Notes: generated by a model not told the origin, from the letters alone. 64,000 nucleotides of DNA from Sorghum bicolor (GCF_000003195.3 NC_012871.2:45765110-45829109); one strand, 5' to 3'; counted from the first letter of the stretch, positions 1 through 12,490 are shown. Translations and numbers: made by a program.

Positions 1-561
1 AGTGATGTAAAAGTTTTGGGTTCTGTCCTTTTGGCCTTACATGTGCCTTTAGGATATGAGTACTTGATTTATTTCCTTTCTCTTGAATTTGACAATGCAC
101 ATAAAGAATGATATCACTTTCCGAAAAAACCTCATGTATTTTTTCTGTTCCTCATGATTTCATTTTTTATATGTATAGAACGTAAATTTCAGTGACCCAT
201 CTAATTAATTGATATACGTTTCATCATTTTTTTTCATTTCTCAATCTGGGATATATTATATAAAAGACAGTTTTTTACATCTCAAGTATGGCATATACAT
301 AGCAGAGGGCCAGCTAATGGTGGAGCTAAATAAATGAGGCTTATACCGAACTACCAACTATGTAGTCGGAGATTTAAAACAACCTTTCAAAAATTGGATT
401 AACTTTATGAGTTAGTTCAAAAGCTTTTGTCCTTCTAAAACGTCTCCTTAGCACTCAATAAGTATGCTAAAAATACTTTTAATCTATCTAGCCAACCTTT
501 CAAGGAAACCACAAACTTACCATATGAATTGATGCATCCACTCTTGTTTTTTACTCTTCAG
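1..561 (+). other. Intron sequence of the TGA gene (window edge)
   Basis: AT-rich, non-coding. It ends in a polypyrimidine tract and AG at 560-561, the acceptor of the first visible exon. The upstream exons (N-terminus and most of the bZIP basic region) lie outside the window. I see no other feature in it. Confidence 0.75.
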
Positions 562-3500
562 GCTTATATCCAACAGTTAGAGACAAGTAGGATCAGACTC
601 AGCCAGCTGGAACAACAAGTTCAAGTGGCAAGAGTACAGGTATTAATTCTTCTAACCAAGTATATATCTTGGAGGAGCCACTTATGATTTTTGTTACACA
701 GTAGTACTTATATTGATCATGTACATGGCTAATTAACAAGTGTGACTATTACTATATATGCATATTCAGGGTGTCTTCTTGGGCACTGGTGAGCAGCCAG
801 GTTTTTCTTCTGCCCCTTCACCAGGTAATAATAATGGTACACTCGATTTCATCTCTCCATATAATTAATTCCATAAGTTACTTAATTCTATGTATGTAAT
901 GTAACATGCATATGCACGATGAGCAGCTGCAGTATTTGACGTGGAGTATGGAAGATGGGTTGAAGAGCACAGCAAGCTGATGTTCCAGCTGAGGGCCGCG
1001 CTAAGCGAGCACCTGGCGGACGAGCAGCTGCAGAGCTTCGTGAATGGCGGCATGGCGCAGCACGAGGAGCTGCTGAACCTGAAAGGCGCCATGGCTAGGG
1101 CCGATGTCTTCCACCTCTTGTCTGGGGTGTGGGTATCGCCTGCTGAGCGTTGCTTCCTTTGGTTGGGAGGTTTTCGCCCCTCGGAGGTTATAAAGGTACG
1201 TAGTATACTATTCCTAATTATTTATTTACTATGCATGCATGCATGGTGTATAGAATTTCTAAATCATATATAGTTGAATGATGCACTTGTTATCTAGTTG
1301 GTGCCTGGATCGAAATGAGGATTCCAAGAATAATATATATAGATAATGCATGATTGCGGGTTATTAGTTTGATTGGTTCTCATGTCGGATCCCGTTTATT
1401 TGCATTATAGAGCACATGTACATCATCTTGTACTACGTAGTCATTGTTTTATACTTTTATGGAAGCTTAACCCAGTGCACAACCTCATAGAGTATTGCTG
1501 TTCAGCATTAACTCATTCAATGGACCAACTATGCTAGGGGCTGTTTACCTGATGATTATATTTTGGCTAGCTAGCTTGTGTTAATGTGAGGCCGTTTATT
1601 AGTCCATTTGACCCAAGCTAGCTCCCATTTGCCATAAAGTTTACTCGTCCAAACCAGCTAAACCTATATATTCTATATATATATCGATATCGTCCAGCCT
1701 TCTGGGTTGACCCTTCTATGTTCCATGTATCTACTATACTTGGTCTAGTCAATGATTGATATTTCAAGACGTTCATGTTGTACTAAGTCCTTTTAGGCTT
1801 CAGTATAGCACACTATGCCGCCTTGTACTATTTTTATGCTTGGTGCAGTTATCTGTACCTAACCCAAAGATCTTTGAAAAGGTTGAATAATGCTCCAGAG
1901 GAGCAACTTTTTTTTTTCGACTGTCTTACTTGACCAACGCAACATTTCATGTCCCTTATTGATGGATTATATAACTGATGACAAGGGTCTGAGGAAAAAA
2001 AATACATCTCATAAGATAAGCAGTAGGAGAGGCCCATTGCAAGTACATACCTTGCATGATGGGAATAGTTAAAAGTTGAGGGGCATGCAAGACAAGAGGG
2101 ATTTTGGATTCATGCATTGCTGAGGAATATCGATCAGGGAGTAGGTAACCGGACAGGAACAGGTATGCAAGATGTTATATGCGTGATGGGGACGGTCCTT
2201 TCTTCTGGAAACATGAAGCATATATCCATGCGTGCGGGCTTCGTGTTTTTAATTCTCCGTAGCTTCCCCCTTGCATTTTTTTGTGCATAGATTCCATCTC
2301 TTTGGCCTTCTAGAAGGTAATATATATGGTGTATATATGCCTTATAAACATATTTGCAAAATGGAATTGGAAAATGTATTGCCCCAGAAAATACAAACTG
2401 TAAAATATAACGGACCTGTGACTTTAATATATACAACCAGGCATTTGTTCCATTTATTTCTCTTATGATGAAAATATCTAACTTTTAGTTTCAAAAAAAA
2501 TCTAACTTTTCAAAAAGTCAATACAGAGTTGTTTCGTGCCCTAGAAAACAGAATTACTTAATAAAACACACATCCAAAAAAGTGCTTATATATAATATCA
2601 TGTCTGTAGGAAAGATTATCAGCTCTAAACATATGTCTTCTCTTGTGGACTTTTATGCATATTTACATTTTCAGCTTACTACCGAGCACACACTTCAGAT
2701 AGACCTTACATTTTCACACTATTCTTTGCACTACTTATATGTCTGACTCATATGATAGATGGACCATTTATGAACATACTATATATATGGAAGAATATGT
2801 AGCTAATATATACACATTATTGTTCAAAACAATATTGCATGCTCACTTTTATATATACATGTTCCTTATATGATGCTCATCATTCGAGCAAAAATTCAGC
2901 AACCAAAATAATCTCTAAGAAATATAGAAGATGCAGGAAATAAAGTTCAGTATATAATTTAATTAGCCTTTGAAGGGTTTTTTTTACATGTGTAAGAGAT
3001 AGGCTGCTTTCTTCTAGCTCGTGATGACATATAGAGAAGCAATTACTTAATTACACACATGGATATACAAGTGCTCTCTTAATGTCGGACTGCTATATTT
3101 AGAATAAAATAAATCATTGTCTCATATTTTAAAAAATAACTTTAACTTATTTACTGTATTAATTCATGTATTTATGTATGTATAATAGGTGATGCTAAAG
3201 CATGTGGAGCCACTGTCAGAGGGCCAGATCCTTGGCATCTACCAACTCCAGCAGTTAGTGCAGGAGAGGGAGGAGGCTCTGAACCACAGCATGGAAGCCA
3301 CCCAGCAGAACATCTCGGACATCGTCGCTGCTCCTGATGTCGCCCCCGCCACCTTCATGGGCCACATGTCCCTCGCCATGAACAAGGTCGCCGCTATGGA
3401 GAGCTTCGTCATGCAGGTACTAATTTACTCTACGTACTTTAGCTTGTAGCCGGAGAAAATTATATTAATTATTAGAAGATAAATCCACTGCATGCAACAT

Positions 3501-4648
3501 ATATGATTAATATAAGTTCCACAAAAAGCTAAGGTAGGTATTAAAGGGATATATCCCGCATGTAAAAAAAAAACTGCATGACATTGCCAGCATCGTCATC
3601 CCAGGGTCATCACCTCATCATCACCATGGTTGTTGAGCGAGAACACGCCATGTCCAGAAAAAGTCTGAACAGTATCTATATATATCTACTATATATATAC
3701 CTAAACGCAGACTACTTAAAAGGAAGAATCCCTTGCACACACAAACTAGCACACTGCAGATGGATCAAGAGAGATCTACATACGTACAGTACATTCAGAA
3801 ATATTAAGGCAATAACACCTTAGCATGTATATACCAAGATGATCGACAAGATGTAGAAGTTGGGATATCAAGATCATGATAATTGTGCAGAGAAAAAGGG
3901 CCGCAGTTGATAGTAACCAAGCTTGCATTGAGTGGTCTACACGCAATCTAGCTATTTGTGCCCCACACGGCGCCGTCAGATTAAATAGCTAGGTTTGCAA
4001 CTAATACATTATAACAATATAATATATATGGAACACTAATCTAATTATAATAACTAAGTTGGGTAGTGCGTGACCCATTTCATTTTCTTTTCGGTATTTG
4101 GTAAAACATAATTGGTTGTTGGCCTGACGATTAATTTACCTGCTTCAACAATATAATAATACACTGTGGCTACCTAAGCTACTAACTCCAGCTGACCACA
4201 GCACCACACATATGGACTGACGACGCAAATAGAAAAGCATCAGGCTACATATATATATGAGCCTGTACTATATGAAATGAAAGAGAGGATTATCAAATAC
4301 TGCCTTTTTAGATATGTAATTTTTATTACACATTTAATAAACATACATTATGTCTAGATACATAAGAAAAGCGCTATATATTCAAAAAAGCTAGAACAAC
4401 TTACAATTTGTAACGGATGAAGTATTAATTAATCCTTGTCTACTTCTGATCTCTCCATATGTACGTACTGCTGTGTGCAGGCAGATGGGCTAAGACAGCA
4501 GACCCTCCACAAGCTCCACCACATCCTGACCACCAGACAGGCTGCTCGTTGTCTGCTTGCCATCGCCGACTACTTCCACCGCCTCCGCGCGCTCAGCACG
4601 CTCTGGGTTGCAAGGCCCAGGCAGGACGACGGCCCGGGGCTGCAGTAG
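562..4648 (+). CDS. TGA-class bZIP transcription factor with DOG1 domain, 3' part (five exons)
   Basis: Nuclear DNA-binding regulator of the TGA (as-1 binding) bZIP family. Visible exons are 562-639, 770-824, 927-1195, 3189-3416 and 4481-4648, stop TAG. All introns are GT-AG and the phases join without a break. The first exon holds the end of the leucine zipper (AYIQQLETSRIRLSQLEQQV). The next exons form the DOG1 domain: YGRWVEEH and LSEHLADEQL, then the WVSPAERCFLWLGGFRPSE block that is diagnostic of the family, then EPLSEGQILGIYQLQQ. The last exon has ILTTRQAARCLL and RLRALSTLW, the usual C-terminus. DOG1 domains of this class mediate dimer and partner contacts (NPR1-type or ROXY glutaredoxin partners in known members). 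The M-x-AMNK and RPRQ features look closest to the TGA9/TGA10 branch, but I cannot settle the clade. The 2-kb third intron shows no gene. Intact as far as seen; it is the only convincing host gene here. Confidence 0.95.
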
Positions 4649-4677
4649 TAGATGTATGATGAAAGCTCAGCTCACAC

Positions 4678-4683
4678 AATAAA
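4678..4683 (+). promoter_or_regulatory. Candidate poly(A) signal of the TGA gene
   Basis: AATAAA lies 30 bases after the stop codon. It is close to the stop, and other AT-rich near-upstream elements follow, so the real cleavage site may be further down. Confidence 0.5.
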
Positions 4684-5439
4684 ATGACGAAGAAGAAGTA
4701 CAATAATACATGCTTGTGCAAGTTTGATTGTTCCTCTTCTTCTTGCATGCATGCAGGCTAGATTGTTGTGTCCCAGGAAGAAAGCAATGCATGCAAGATC
4801 GAATTAACTAGCTGATCTAATTTATTGGGAAGCAGTGTAAGGTCGCTTAATTAGTTTGATCTCTGCTGGTGATGCACACTGAAGAAAGGGTTATTGTTCT
4901 TCAGATGTGTGACGACTTGCAACTTTTTTTAAGGTGTACATACAGTGTTAGGGGGCAGAGATCGAAGATATTTAGGAACTAAGAATAGTGGAGACCTGCT
5001 TGTTGGGCTTCCCTTTTGTTCCTAACTTATGCTTATGCACCAACTGAACATCATGCATTTTGGGTAGCTCTCCTCTGAATGAATTAGCCGGTAACAGGTT
5101 TACACTATTTCATGATATAAGTTGCTTCAATAGCCTTCTGAATGACAATACGTTTTTCAACAAAATAGATTTTCTGGTGCCTCTCTACTATTTTTGAAGG
5201 AAAACAAAGTTAGGTGGGTATACCTAATCCGTTCAATTTGGAAAAAAAGTTCAGTATACCTCAATTTCTGAATGGCAACATGTTTTCTCAACAAATAAAT
5301 AGACTAATTTTGGGTTCCTAGCTGATCTTTCCCTGTATACTATTTGTACCTATGTTCCAGATGGGCATGGCTGATCGAATAGCCATTTTGATCGACTTTC
5401 AACTTGTCGGATACCATAACCTAGGGTATCCAAAGCAAA
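4684..5439. other. 3' flank of the TGA gene, no gene seen
   Basis: AT-rich sequence with GCATGC-type repeats near 4745-4760. I see no ORF, transposon terminus or RNA gene. The composition changes to GC-rich, retroelement-like sequence near 5450. Confidence 0.5.
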
Positions 5440-5675
5440 GAGCTAAGAACCCCACTGACTCTCCTTATCAAGAGGCTTGACTGACCGAACAGTCGCTCCT
5501 CGTCTCGCCCGAGACCGAATAGCAAGACCTCAGGGAGGCTGAGACCAAGCCGCTACCTCCGTCTCGCTTGAGACCTCACCTTAAGGTCTTGAGCAAGGCC
5601 GAGCAACCTCCGCCTCTGTCGAGGCCCGACGATGAAGCCTCGAACAAGGCCGAGTAAACTCTGCCTCACCCGACT
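5440..5675. repeat. GC-rich degenerate repeat, retroelement debris
   Basis: Repeated variants of GAGGCCGAG / GAGCAAGGCCGAG and GTCTCGC-CGAGACC occur at short spacing. This style is common in grass LTR and internal non-coding regions. It adjoins the end of the broken PMD gene. The family is not recognised. Confidence 0.4.
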
Positions 5676-6209
5676 CTAGGGCTCAAGCGTCTTTTTCTCA
5701 TTGGTGCACTTGAGACCTCCTATGACATCATCCTCCCCAGAACTGCAGTATGGCAGGATAGGACACGAGTCAAATCCCCAAGCCCATGCCCACACTACAC
5801 CAGTGTAGGGCATGATGAGCACAATGTTATCCACTCCTATCGCTGTGCTACCTGCTTCCATCACTCTGCGTACGAGGTTTGAAAAAATCGGCCAACTTGG
5901 TTTTCATTGCAGCCAGTGCCAGGGAGAACTATGGCAGTTTCCCCATAGTTGAGGGGTGAGCGAGTTGACGATTCATCGTCAGCTAGTTCATAATCTTCGG
6001 CAATATCTCTGGGGAATTGCTGTGCAAAGAAATCGAACCGAAGACATTTGTGCATGTGAACATTAAGCCACATGTTGATGAACCACTAGGGGCCCCCTAG
6101 GTTGCCGATGGGTTCGCCTAACAGGAGCTTCTCAGTCACTTGGTGGAGGAGGTGATAGGCAGAACCCCAGCAGGTATCGCCCAAGAGAAAATCGGCCACC
6201 ATCGGCTAG

Positions 6210-8163
6210 TGAAAGGTCCTAATATGGCTAGAGGGGGGGTGAATAGCCTATTTAAAAAATCTACAAACTCACTAGAGCAAGAGGTTAGTAAATAACAAAG
6301 CGAACCTTTTTGCTCTTAGCTCTAATGGGGTGTTTGCAAGCCACCTATCCAACAATTCTAGTTGATATAATCACTAGGCACACAAGAGCTATGTCACTAC
6401 TTACACTAGAAAGCTACCTAAAGTTTCTATACAAGTAAGTAAGCTACTCTAGTTTGCGGGAATGTAAAAGAGATGGTTTGAACTTTATACCGCCACGAAG
6501 AGGGGATGAACCAATCAATAATATGAAGTCCAATCACCGGGAGAAATCCAATGAACAATCACAATGGAGACACACAATTTTCTCCCAAGGTTCACGTGCT
6601 TGCCGACACGCTACGTCCCCGTTGTGTCGACCAACACTTGGTGGTTCGATAGCTAAGAGGTGTAGCATGAACCTCGTCCTCACTAGGACACCACAAGAAC
6701 CTACCCACAAGTGAGGTAACTCAATGACACGAGCAATACACTAGAGTTACCTTTCGGCTCTCCGCCGGGGAAGGTACAAGACCCCTCACAATCACCGGGA
6801 GATGGCCACGAACAATCACCAACTCGTGCCAATCCTCCTCCGCTGCTCCAAGCCGTCTAGGTGGCGGCAACCACCAAGAGTAACAAGAAAACCGCAGCTA
6901 GAACGATCCCCAAGTGCCACTAGATGCAATCACTCAAGCAAATGCACTTGGAATCACTCCCAATCTCACAAAGATGTATAATCTATGAAGGAGATGAGTG
7001 GGAGGTGTATGCTTAGGCTCACAAGGATGTCAAGTATGTTAGAATGCCAAGAGAGTAAGCCCCAAGCTGGCCAAACACGTATTTATAGCCCCTCAAACAA
7101 ATAGAGCAGTTGGCTCTTTCACTGGGCAAAACTCGGGGTCACCGGACGCTCTTAAAGGGGCACCGGACGCTCAACACCTGCGTCCGGTGCTCCAACGTCA
7201 GCCACGTGTCAGAGTCTAACGGTAACCTGCAGAGCACTGGTCGCTGAGCAAGTTGGCACCGGACGTGTTCGGTGCACACCGGACTCATGCGCAGAGAGTT
7301 CCGCAAACCTGCGAGTCACCGGACGCTAAGCACCGGTAGCGTCCGGTGCTCACCGGACCTATGCGTAGAGAGGGTCACAAAAAGCCCGCACACCGGACGC
7401 TCCCTGAGCGTCCGGTGCTTCCAGTCAAACACTCCGACCGAAGTCAGAGAGCACCGGACTCATGAACAGGAGCTCCCCAGCGTCCGGTGTTCACCGTCCG
7501 GTGCTTAACCCTAGCACCACAGCACACCGGACGCTCAGCCTCAGCGTCTGGTGCCTCAAAGGGCAGCGTCCGATGAGTGTTTCTCAGCGAGGAACACTCC
7601 CGCGACTTGTCCAAATTTCCCACCGGCGCAATAGAAAATATGCACTTCATTTTCTCGAAAAGCGCCGAATCCTGCCTCGCAAGCTCGGCGGGAGGGAGAG
7701 AGGAACCCATCCTCTCTCTACCCTTCAAACTCCACCTCCTTCTCAAAGTGTGCCAACACCACAACGTGTGTACCAACAAGTGTGCATGTGTGTTAGCATT
7801 TTCATAAACAATTTCTTTGAAGGAGTAAAGTTAGCTCACTAGGTTCTAAATGCATGCACATGAACAATGACACCTAGTGGCACTTGATAACCGCTTAGCC
7901 AAAGAATTCCCCTCTTTATAGTTCGGCTATCTATCCTACATGTGATCACACCCTCTATGGTGTCTTGATCACCAAAACCAAAACCCTAAGCAATACCTTT
8001 GCCTTGATCTCCATAGGGTTTTGTTTTTCTCTTTCTTCTTTTCCAAGTTGAGCACTTGATCATCTTGTGGTCATCACCATCATCACCATGATCATCACTT
8101 GCTCCATCACTTGGCATGTACCAACCTCGTTAAGTCTACACACACTTAGTATAGAGGGCTTTC
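6210..8163 (-). mobile_element. Solo LTR, same family as element B
   Basis: It begins TGAAAGGTCC, ends GGGCTTTCA and is flanked by GCTAG at 6205-6209 and 8164-8168. There is no internal region or second LTR, so this is a solo LTR left by LTR-LTR recombination. It aligns along its length with the split LTR of element B (22125-23617 plus 62917-63783). Both have the early GTGAATAG block, the shared stretch around 6600-6740 (compare 22720-22860) and the late GTGTTAGCATTTTC block. Orientation follows B, where a polypurine tract abuts the right end on the minus strand. A Ty1/copia (SIRE-like) identity is plausible but not shown. Confidence 0.85.
7130..7600. repeat. CACCGGACGC / GCGTCCGGTG degenerate array forming hairpins
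   Basis: More than ten copies of CACCGGACGC or its exact complement alternate in this part of the solo LTR. Several are paired as perfect inverted repeats: arms 7391-7401 and 7407-7417 (11 bp, 5-nt loop), and 7161-7170 with 7180-7189 (10 bp). A diverged version sits at the same place in element B's LTR (about 23270-23617 and 62945-63050). Confidence 0.85.
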
Positions 8164-9081
8164 AGCTAGCCTTTCTGCTGTCGATAAGTAGACGTAGGTT
8201 GGTCCTACCGATCGGCCATAGAAAATGAACTTATCCAGCCACATGTTCAGGAAAATGGCATGTTCCCTTTGACTGACTGGTCCTATTCGCTGATACTTCT
8301 AAATATATCCTGACCAACCGCCGATGTTACAGGTTTCTACCTTACGTTCAGCTTTACGGTCAAACAGATGGCCATCATCGGCAGATGCAATATCTAGGCC
8401 AGTGAGCATGAGCACATCGGCAAGAGTGTGGGAAGTAGGACCGTGACCGAAAAGGAAAGCATTGAGAGTATCTGACCAGAAGTATGATGCAGCTATCAAT
8501 AGTGACTCATTTCTATCGATATCGGCAATGGATAGCCTAATGCACTGATCTAATTTGCGTTCAGCCTAGTGCACTTCATTCGTGTTGCTAACTCTCAAGA
8601 ACCAGTCCTTCCATCCCTTGGTAGAACTTGGCCAAGATCAGAAGGTATCTTTCCACAGATCCAATGAAAAAATTTCGGCCCTAAAAGGTATTCTATTGGT
8701 TTCCACGTTGATCAAATCAGTGGGATCTGGATCACCCAATGGACCGAGGCATTGGAGATGGGGTTGTTCGGTGGGGATGACAATTTTTTCACTCAAATCC
8801 TAAAAGTTTGAAGATTGGAAGAACAGAGAAAAAGAAAGAATGAAAATGCTGAGTAAATGGATTTGCAAAAAGTAAAAGGTATGGCGAAGATGGGAATAGA
8901 TTAACCTCAGGGACGATAAAGTTAACGGTCATTTCTTCCCGGAGAAGGAGATCGGAGACTTGAGGAACCGTTGGGGAGGATTTTTGGTGGAGTTCTTGGG
9001 CTCTTCAACAATGCCGCCGCCAGAGAGATGGGTTTGAGGATGCAGGATGACAAGGTGGAGAAAGAGTGCCGAGGGAGGAAT

Positions 9082-9089
9082 TATTTATA
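9082..9089 (-). promoter_or_regulatory. TATA-like box upstream of the PMD gene
   Basis: The minus strand reads CTATAAATAATTCC, followed by a C/T-rich leader and an ATG near 8935 that leads into the PMD gene region. This suggests the antisense gene had its own promoter inside the element. Confidence 0.5.
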
Positions 9090-9474
9090 GGATAAAGTGA
9101 GCAGGGGCATTTCTGGCTTATCTCTTTGTCGTATCCGTGAAACTCGAGGGTGTTTAGGTGGATATGGTAACTGTTCGCACGGTAGTCAAGGGATTGTGCA
9201 GGTGATTTGAAAGCAAGCGGTCATGATTTTGGAAGATATTTTACTGTGCAGGATCTCCTGGTCGGCTCATCGGCAGTCCACTCTAACGGAAAAGTTGCCG
9301 ATGAATGGGTGTTTAGGAGATTTGGTTCGAGAAATTGAGGAATTCGAGGTGCATGCTAGAGATCTGGGCTAAGGTTGTTTGGATTTGGCAATTAATTGCT
9401 GTCAGAGGGAAATCACTGCAGAAAAGGCGTCATTATTAGGAGAGAATTTCGGAGCATTAATGATTTTATACTCT

Positions 9475-9490
9475 AAAATTGGGGGGCATG
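9475..9490 (+). other. Polypurine tract of element H
   Basis: AAAATTGGGGGGCATG lies directly before the LTR start TGTTGACACTG. It primes plus-strand DNA synthesis in LTR elements and shows that element H runs on the + strand, with its 3' LTR to the right. Confidence 0.75.
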
Positions 9491-10164
9491 TGTTGACACT
9501 GTTTCTTGGACACGTATCTGGGAGTTAATGAAACGAAGATCAGCAGGCGGAAAAATGATGACTGGTTAACAGAGGAGTTACCGATGGATTATGATGTCGG
9601 TGACAAAACAGCAGAATGTGACTAAGTCCAAGAATGATGATTGATCTGTGCCGATGGCCGATATTGATGGTTGTTGATGCTGATGGAGGGTGATTTGCCG
9701 ATGGTAGCAGATGAGGGCGTAGGACTTGCCGAGGAAAAGATGACAGTGCACCGACCGCCTAGGATGGATAAATTAATGTTTTCCATAGTTATTAGAGTTT
9801 GTTTTGTAGAATCCTAGTCATGTCTGATTGTAACTCTTTTAGATATGGTATAAATGTAGACCCAGTAGCAATGTAAGGAATATACACAATCAATCAAGTA
9901 CAAGTTTTTACATCTATTCCAACATCTACTTTTCGACGACTTCATCAATTTATATATTTTCTTTTTATCTACGAGTTCTTAGGAATTCATCGAGTCAAAC
10001 TCGGTGAGTTCTCAAGTTCTGCATGAATACCTCTTGGCCGTGGCATCCGGGCGCATCGCTGTTGTCGGGACCAAAGTATTCGAGTTATCACCTTTGTCGG
10101 TTGTAAGGTCAAATCGGCTGGCACGCCTTAACGTTGAATCGGGTATTAGCCCTTTGTGTTTGCA
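9491..10164 (+). repeat. 3' LTR of Tat-like element H
   Basis: It starts TGTTGACACT after the polypurine tract. It contains TATAAAT at 9849-9855 and a U5-like end with the CTCTTGGCCGTGGCATCC block, closing near TTTGCA at 10164. To its right the sequence becomes an unrelated, interrupted ORF, which marks the boundary. I could not find the 5' LTR in the window, so the TSD could not be tested. Confidence 0.7.
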
Positions 10165-11050
10165 GATCCACTTTTGTATGAACAGTGATCTCTACATCAC
10201 CATCACATGTAAAATTTTTAGACCAATATTCTTCCATGGACCTAGTAGTGTACACTCTAATCCTATTGACCGCAGCATAAAGCAATTGCATTTCCTCTTT
10301 TCTAATAGGCCTAATATCAACTCTAGAATAAAAAGTGAGGCCTAAAAATCAGTGTGAAAACCGCAAGGTCGGATTGTGATTGTTGCTAGTCCTAGGCATT
10401 TGATGGGTTCTATTATCTGCTATTTCTTTCCAAAAGATTTTCTTATCATAGACTTCACATGCTTTATCTATATTTAATTCACAGCTTCTATCAATTCCTA
10501 GGAACACGCTAAATTGCTTCCATGTATAAGAAAATTCCTCATTAAACATTCTAAACTTGCAGTGACTAGCAGATAATTCGAGCGTTCATAGGAATTCAAT
10601 TGTGAGTTCTTTCCACCCATCCTCATTTACCTGCCATGCATTTTCCTACCCCAATGCATGCAAAATAAATTGAAAGTCAGTGATTATACCTGTGCTGTTG
10701 ACAAGGTTGGGGTCGATGCATGTGGAGGAAGTTGTGGTCGGAGATCATGCAGAATACTTCCCACTCTCAGCGGTTTTGCCAGACAATTTGGTTGATGTCG
10801 GTGAGCACCCTCACCGTGGGTGGTTGAGTACCCATGATGGATGTTGATTGGCTAGAGTGATCAATGGACATTGATCCTCTACCACATGAGGAGCTTCCCG
10901 AAGGGCTAGTACGCCTGGGATGCTCTCCATGGCTGCTGGAATCACTCCCAGACCCAAAGTGAATATGTTGGTTCGGCCAGCTGCTACTACTTCCATCCTT
11001 GTTCTTCTTGAAAACTTTCTTCCGCATTGTTCCTGCACGCGAACACAACT
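10165..11050 (-). pseudogene. ATHILA ORF1-like retroelement protein, broken
   Basis: The minus strand shows a Ser-rich N-terminal part (10767-11025), then a stop-interrupted stretch, then the conserved block IADNRTHQMPRTSN-NHNPTLRF and AVNRIRVYTTRSMEEYWSKNF. This matches the ORF1-type proteins found in grass Athila-like elements (PF03078-like, recalled from family knowledge). Stops and a frameshift break it, and the LTR of element H cuts off its C-terminus at about 10164. Function in the element is unknown. Confidence 0.6.
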
Positions 11051-11129
11051 AAACAAGAGAGGTGATGAGTTAGGAAAAATAGACACACCCAAAGGGGGTG
11101 TTAATCCCAAATTTTAGCAAATCGGGAAA

Positions 11130-12490
11130 CTGCCAGTGGACCTGCTTTGTAGAAGAAGGGATGGCTAGGTGAGTGGATCGACTAAACTAGAGGCGCAATG
11201 AAATTAGTTGATCATAAGAGTGTCGGAACAAGGCAGGATAAATGAGACATGTCGGGTTCGATTAGGAAAAGGAAAGTTAGAGTCCAGGTTACCTTTTATG
11301 GGAAAAGTCGTATTAGGACATGAGACTAGGATTCCGGACTATAAATATTAGGGACCCGATCCTTGTAAAAATATACACAATCATAAAACAAACCTTTTTG
11401 GCTCCGGCCACCAACTTTAGGAGTAGGAGTAGAAGTAGATCTCGACGAGATCTTCAACAAATCAAGCTGCATCGGTTGATTTTGACCTTCAGTTTGCTTA
11501 TAAGTATTGTCATGGTTCATGTTTAGTTTGTCATGGCTGCATCATTCGAACTCATGTCAAGCTTGATTATGAACTAGTTATCGACTTGAGTTGTGTTTGT
11601 AAGGCTGCATTGTTTCAATCTCTTATGAATCTTGGTTCAAGTTAGTTATTGGCTCTATTAGATTGGCAGTTTAATAGATTCATTAAGTTATCAATATTGT
11701 TGAAAGTTTAATGTTTTACTTATTATAACAATGTTCTGCCCAATCAAGATTCGACGATTTGGCTCGAACTTCAAATCTAAACACTTATTATAGATCTCGA
11801 GCAAATGACAATTATTAAGCAAAAATAAGATAGCTAACTTGTTGATATCGATTGGTACATGTTGTGCGTTTGGGATATTTATGTTTCTTATGATTAATTT
11901 GGTAACAATAATTGAATCTAACTATAACGAAGTAAATATATCATGTTTGTGCTTCATAGACCCTGTATCGACTAAATAGTGGATGTAGTTAAGCTTAAAC
12001 GAATAGCTTGCGTGCATGAACCCACTTGTGCATTGAATGAACTAGTAATCCGTGTTGGATTTATTGAAGCCCGCAGGCCTTTAGAACAGGTGAATATAGA
12101 TTCAACACAATTATGAAAGTAATTTATTAGAACTGTAGGCCTTTAGACCAGTCTTAATAATGTTATTGTTTGTTTAATGGATGACAGGATAATGTAGATA
12201 AGCTATCTCTTATTCATATGTATCGTATCGGCTAAATAGCCGATCTGATCATCTTTACTCATAAGATGGGAGCAGCTCTTGGATCAAGCTGAAGGCAGGG
12301 TTTCACTTCCTTAGGGATAGCGGCCGGTCGGACTCTACTTAGGAGGAGAGCTTGTTGAGGTCATATGCTGGAGGTTTACTACATGAGTTAAAGAGATGGG
12401 CAACAGGAAGACGGTCACTGGCTACTATAATGCGATTTCCTACTTGTGAACAGACCAACTTGGAATTGTTGAATGCAAACCAAGACCCAT
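11130..12490 (+). repeat. LTR-like remnant, unclassified
   Basis: Non-coding, with a TATAAATA box at 11340-11347 and a short AC-rich leader after it. Repeated phrases follow, such as the 'ATCGGCTAAATAGCCGAT' palindrome near 12225 and 'GGCCTTTAGA(C/A)CAG' twice. It looks like the R-U5 part of an LTR, but no partner copy or termini are present here. Confidence 0.4.

Larger units (their letters stand above)
5676..8810 (-). pseudogene. Plant mobile domain (PMD) gene, broken, split by a solo LTR
   Basis: The minus strand of 8164-8810 and 5676-6209 together reads as one degenerate PMD (aminotransferase-like plant mobile domain, PF10536) protein. Diagnostic pieces are YFWSDTLNAFLFGHGP, LADVLMLTGLDI and NIGGWSGYI, then SQREHAIFLNMWL and FINMWLNVHMHKC. 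Stops interrupt it around 8297, 5863 and further on, so it is dead. The solo LTR at 6210-8163 splits it exactly, with a GCTAG duplication on both sides. A TATA-like box and a leader lie upstream on the same strand near 9082. The gene is antisense to the LTR retroelement whose polypurine tract and 3' LTR follow at 9475. PMD proteins are known as host silencing factors and as cargo of transposons; here the context points to retroelement cargo. Confidence 0.75.

Noticed and set aside
941..1273. Separate 110-codon ORF in the TGA gene
   Set aside because: It is exon 3 (927-1195) read through into the intron; the start is a GTG and the splice donor at 1196 ends the exon.
7130..7600. Possible CRISPR-like array of short palindromic repeats
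   Set aside because: Plant nuclear LTR, irregular spacing, no unique equal-length spacers and no cas genes.
7444..7842. ORFs in the CACCGGACGC array of the solo LTR
   Set aside because: The repeat has no stops in several frames, so open frames are expected by composition.
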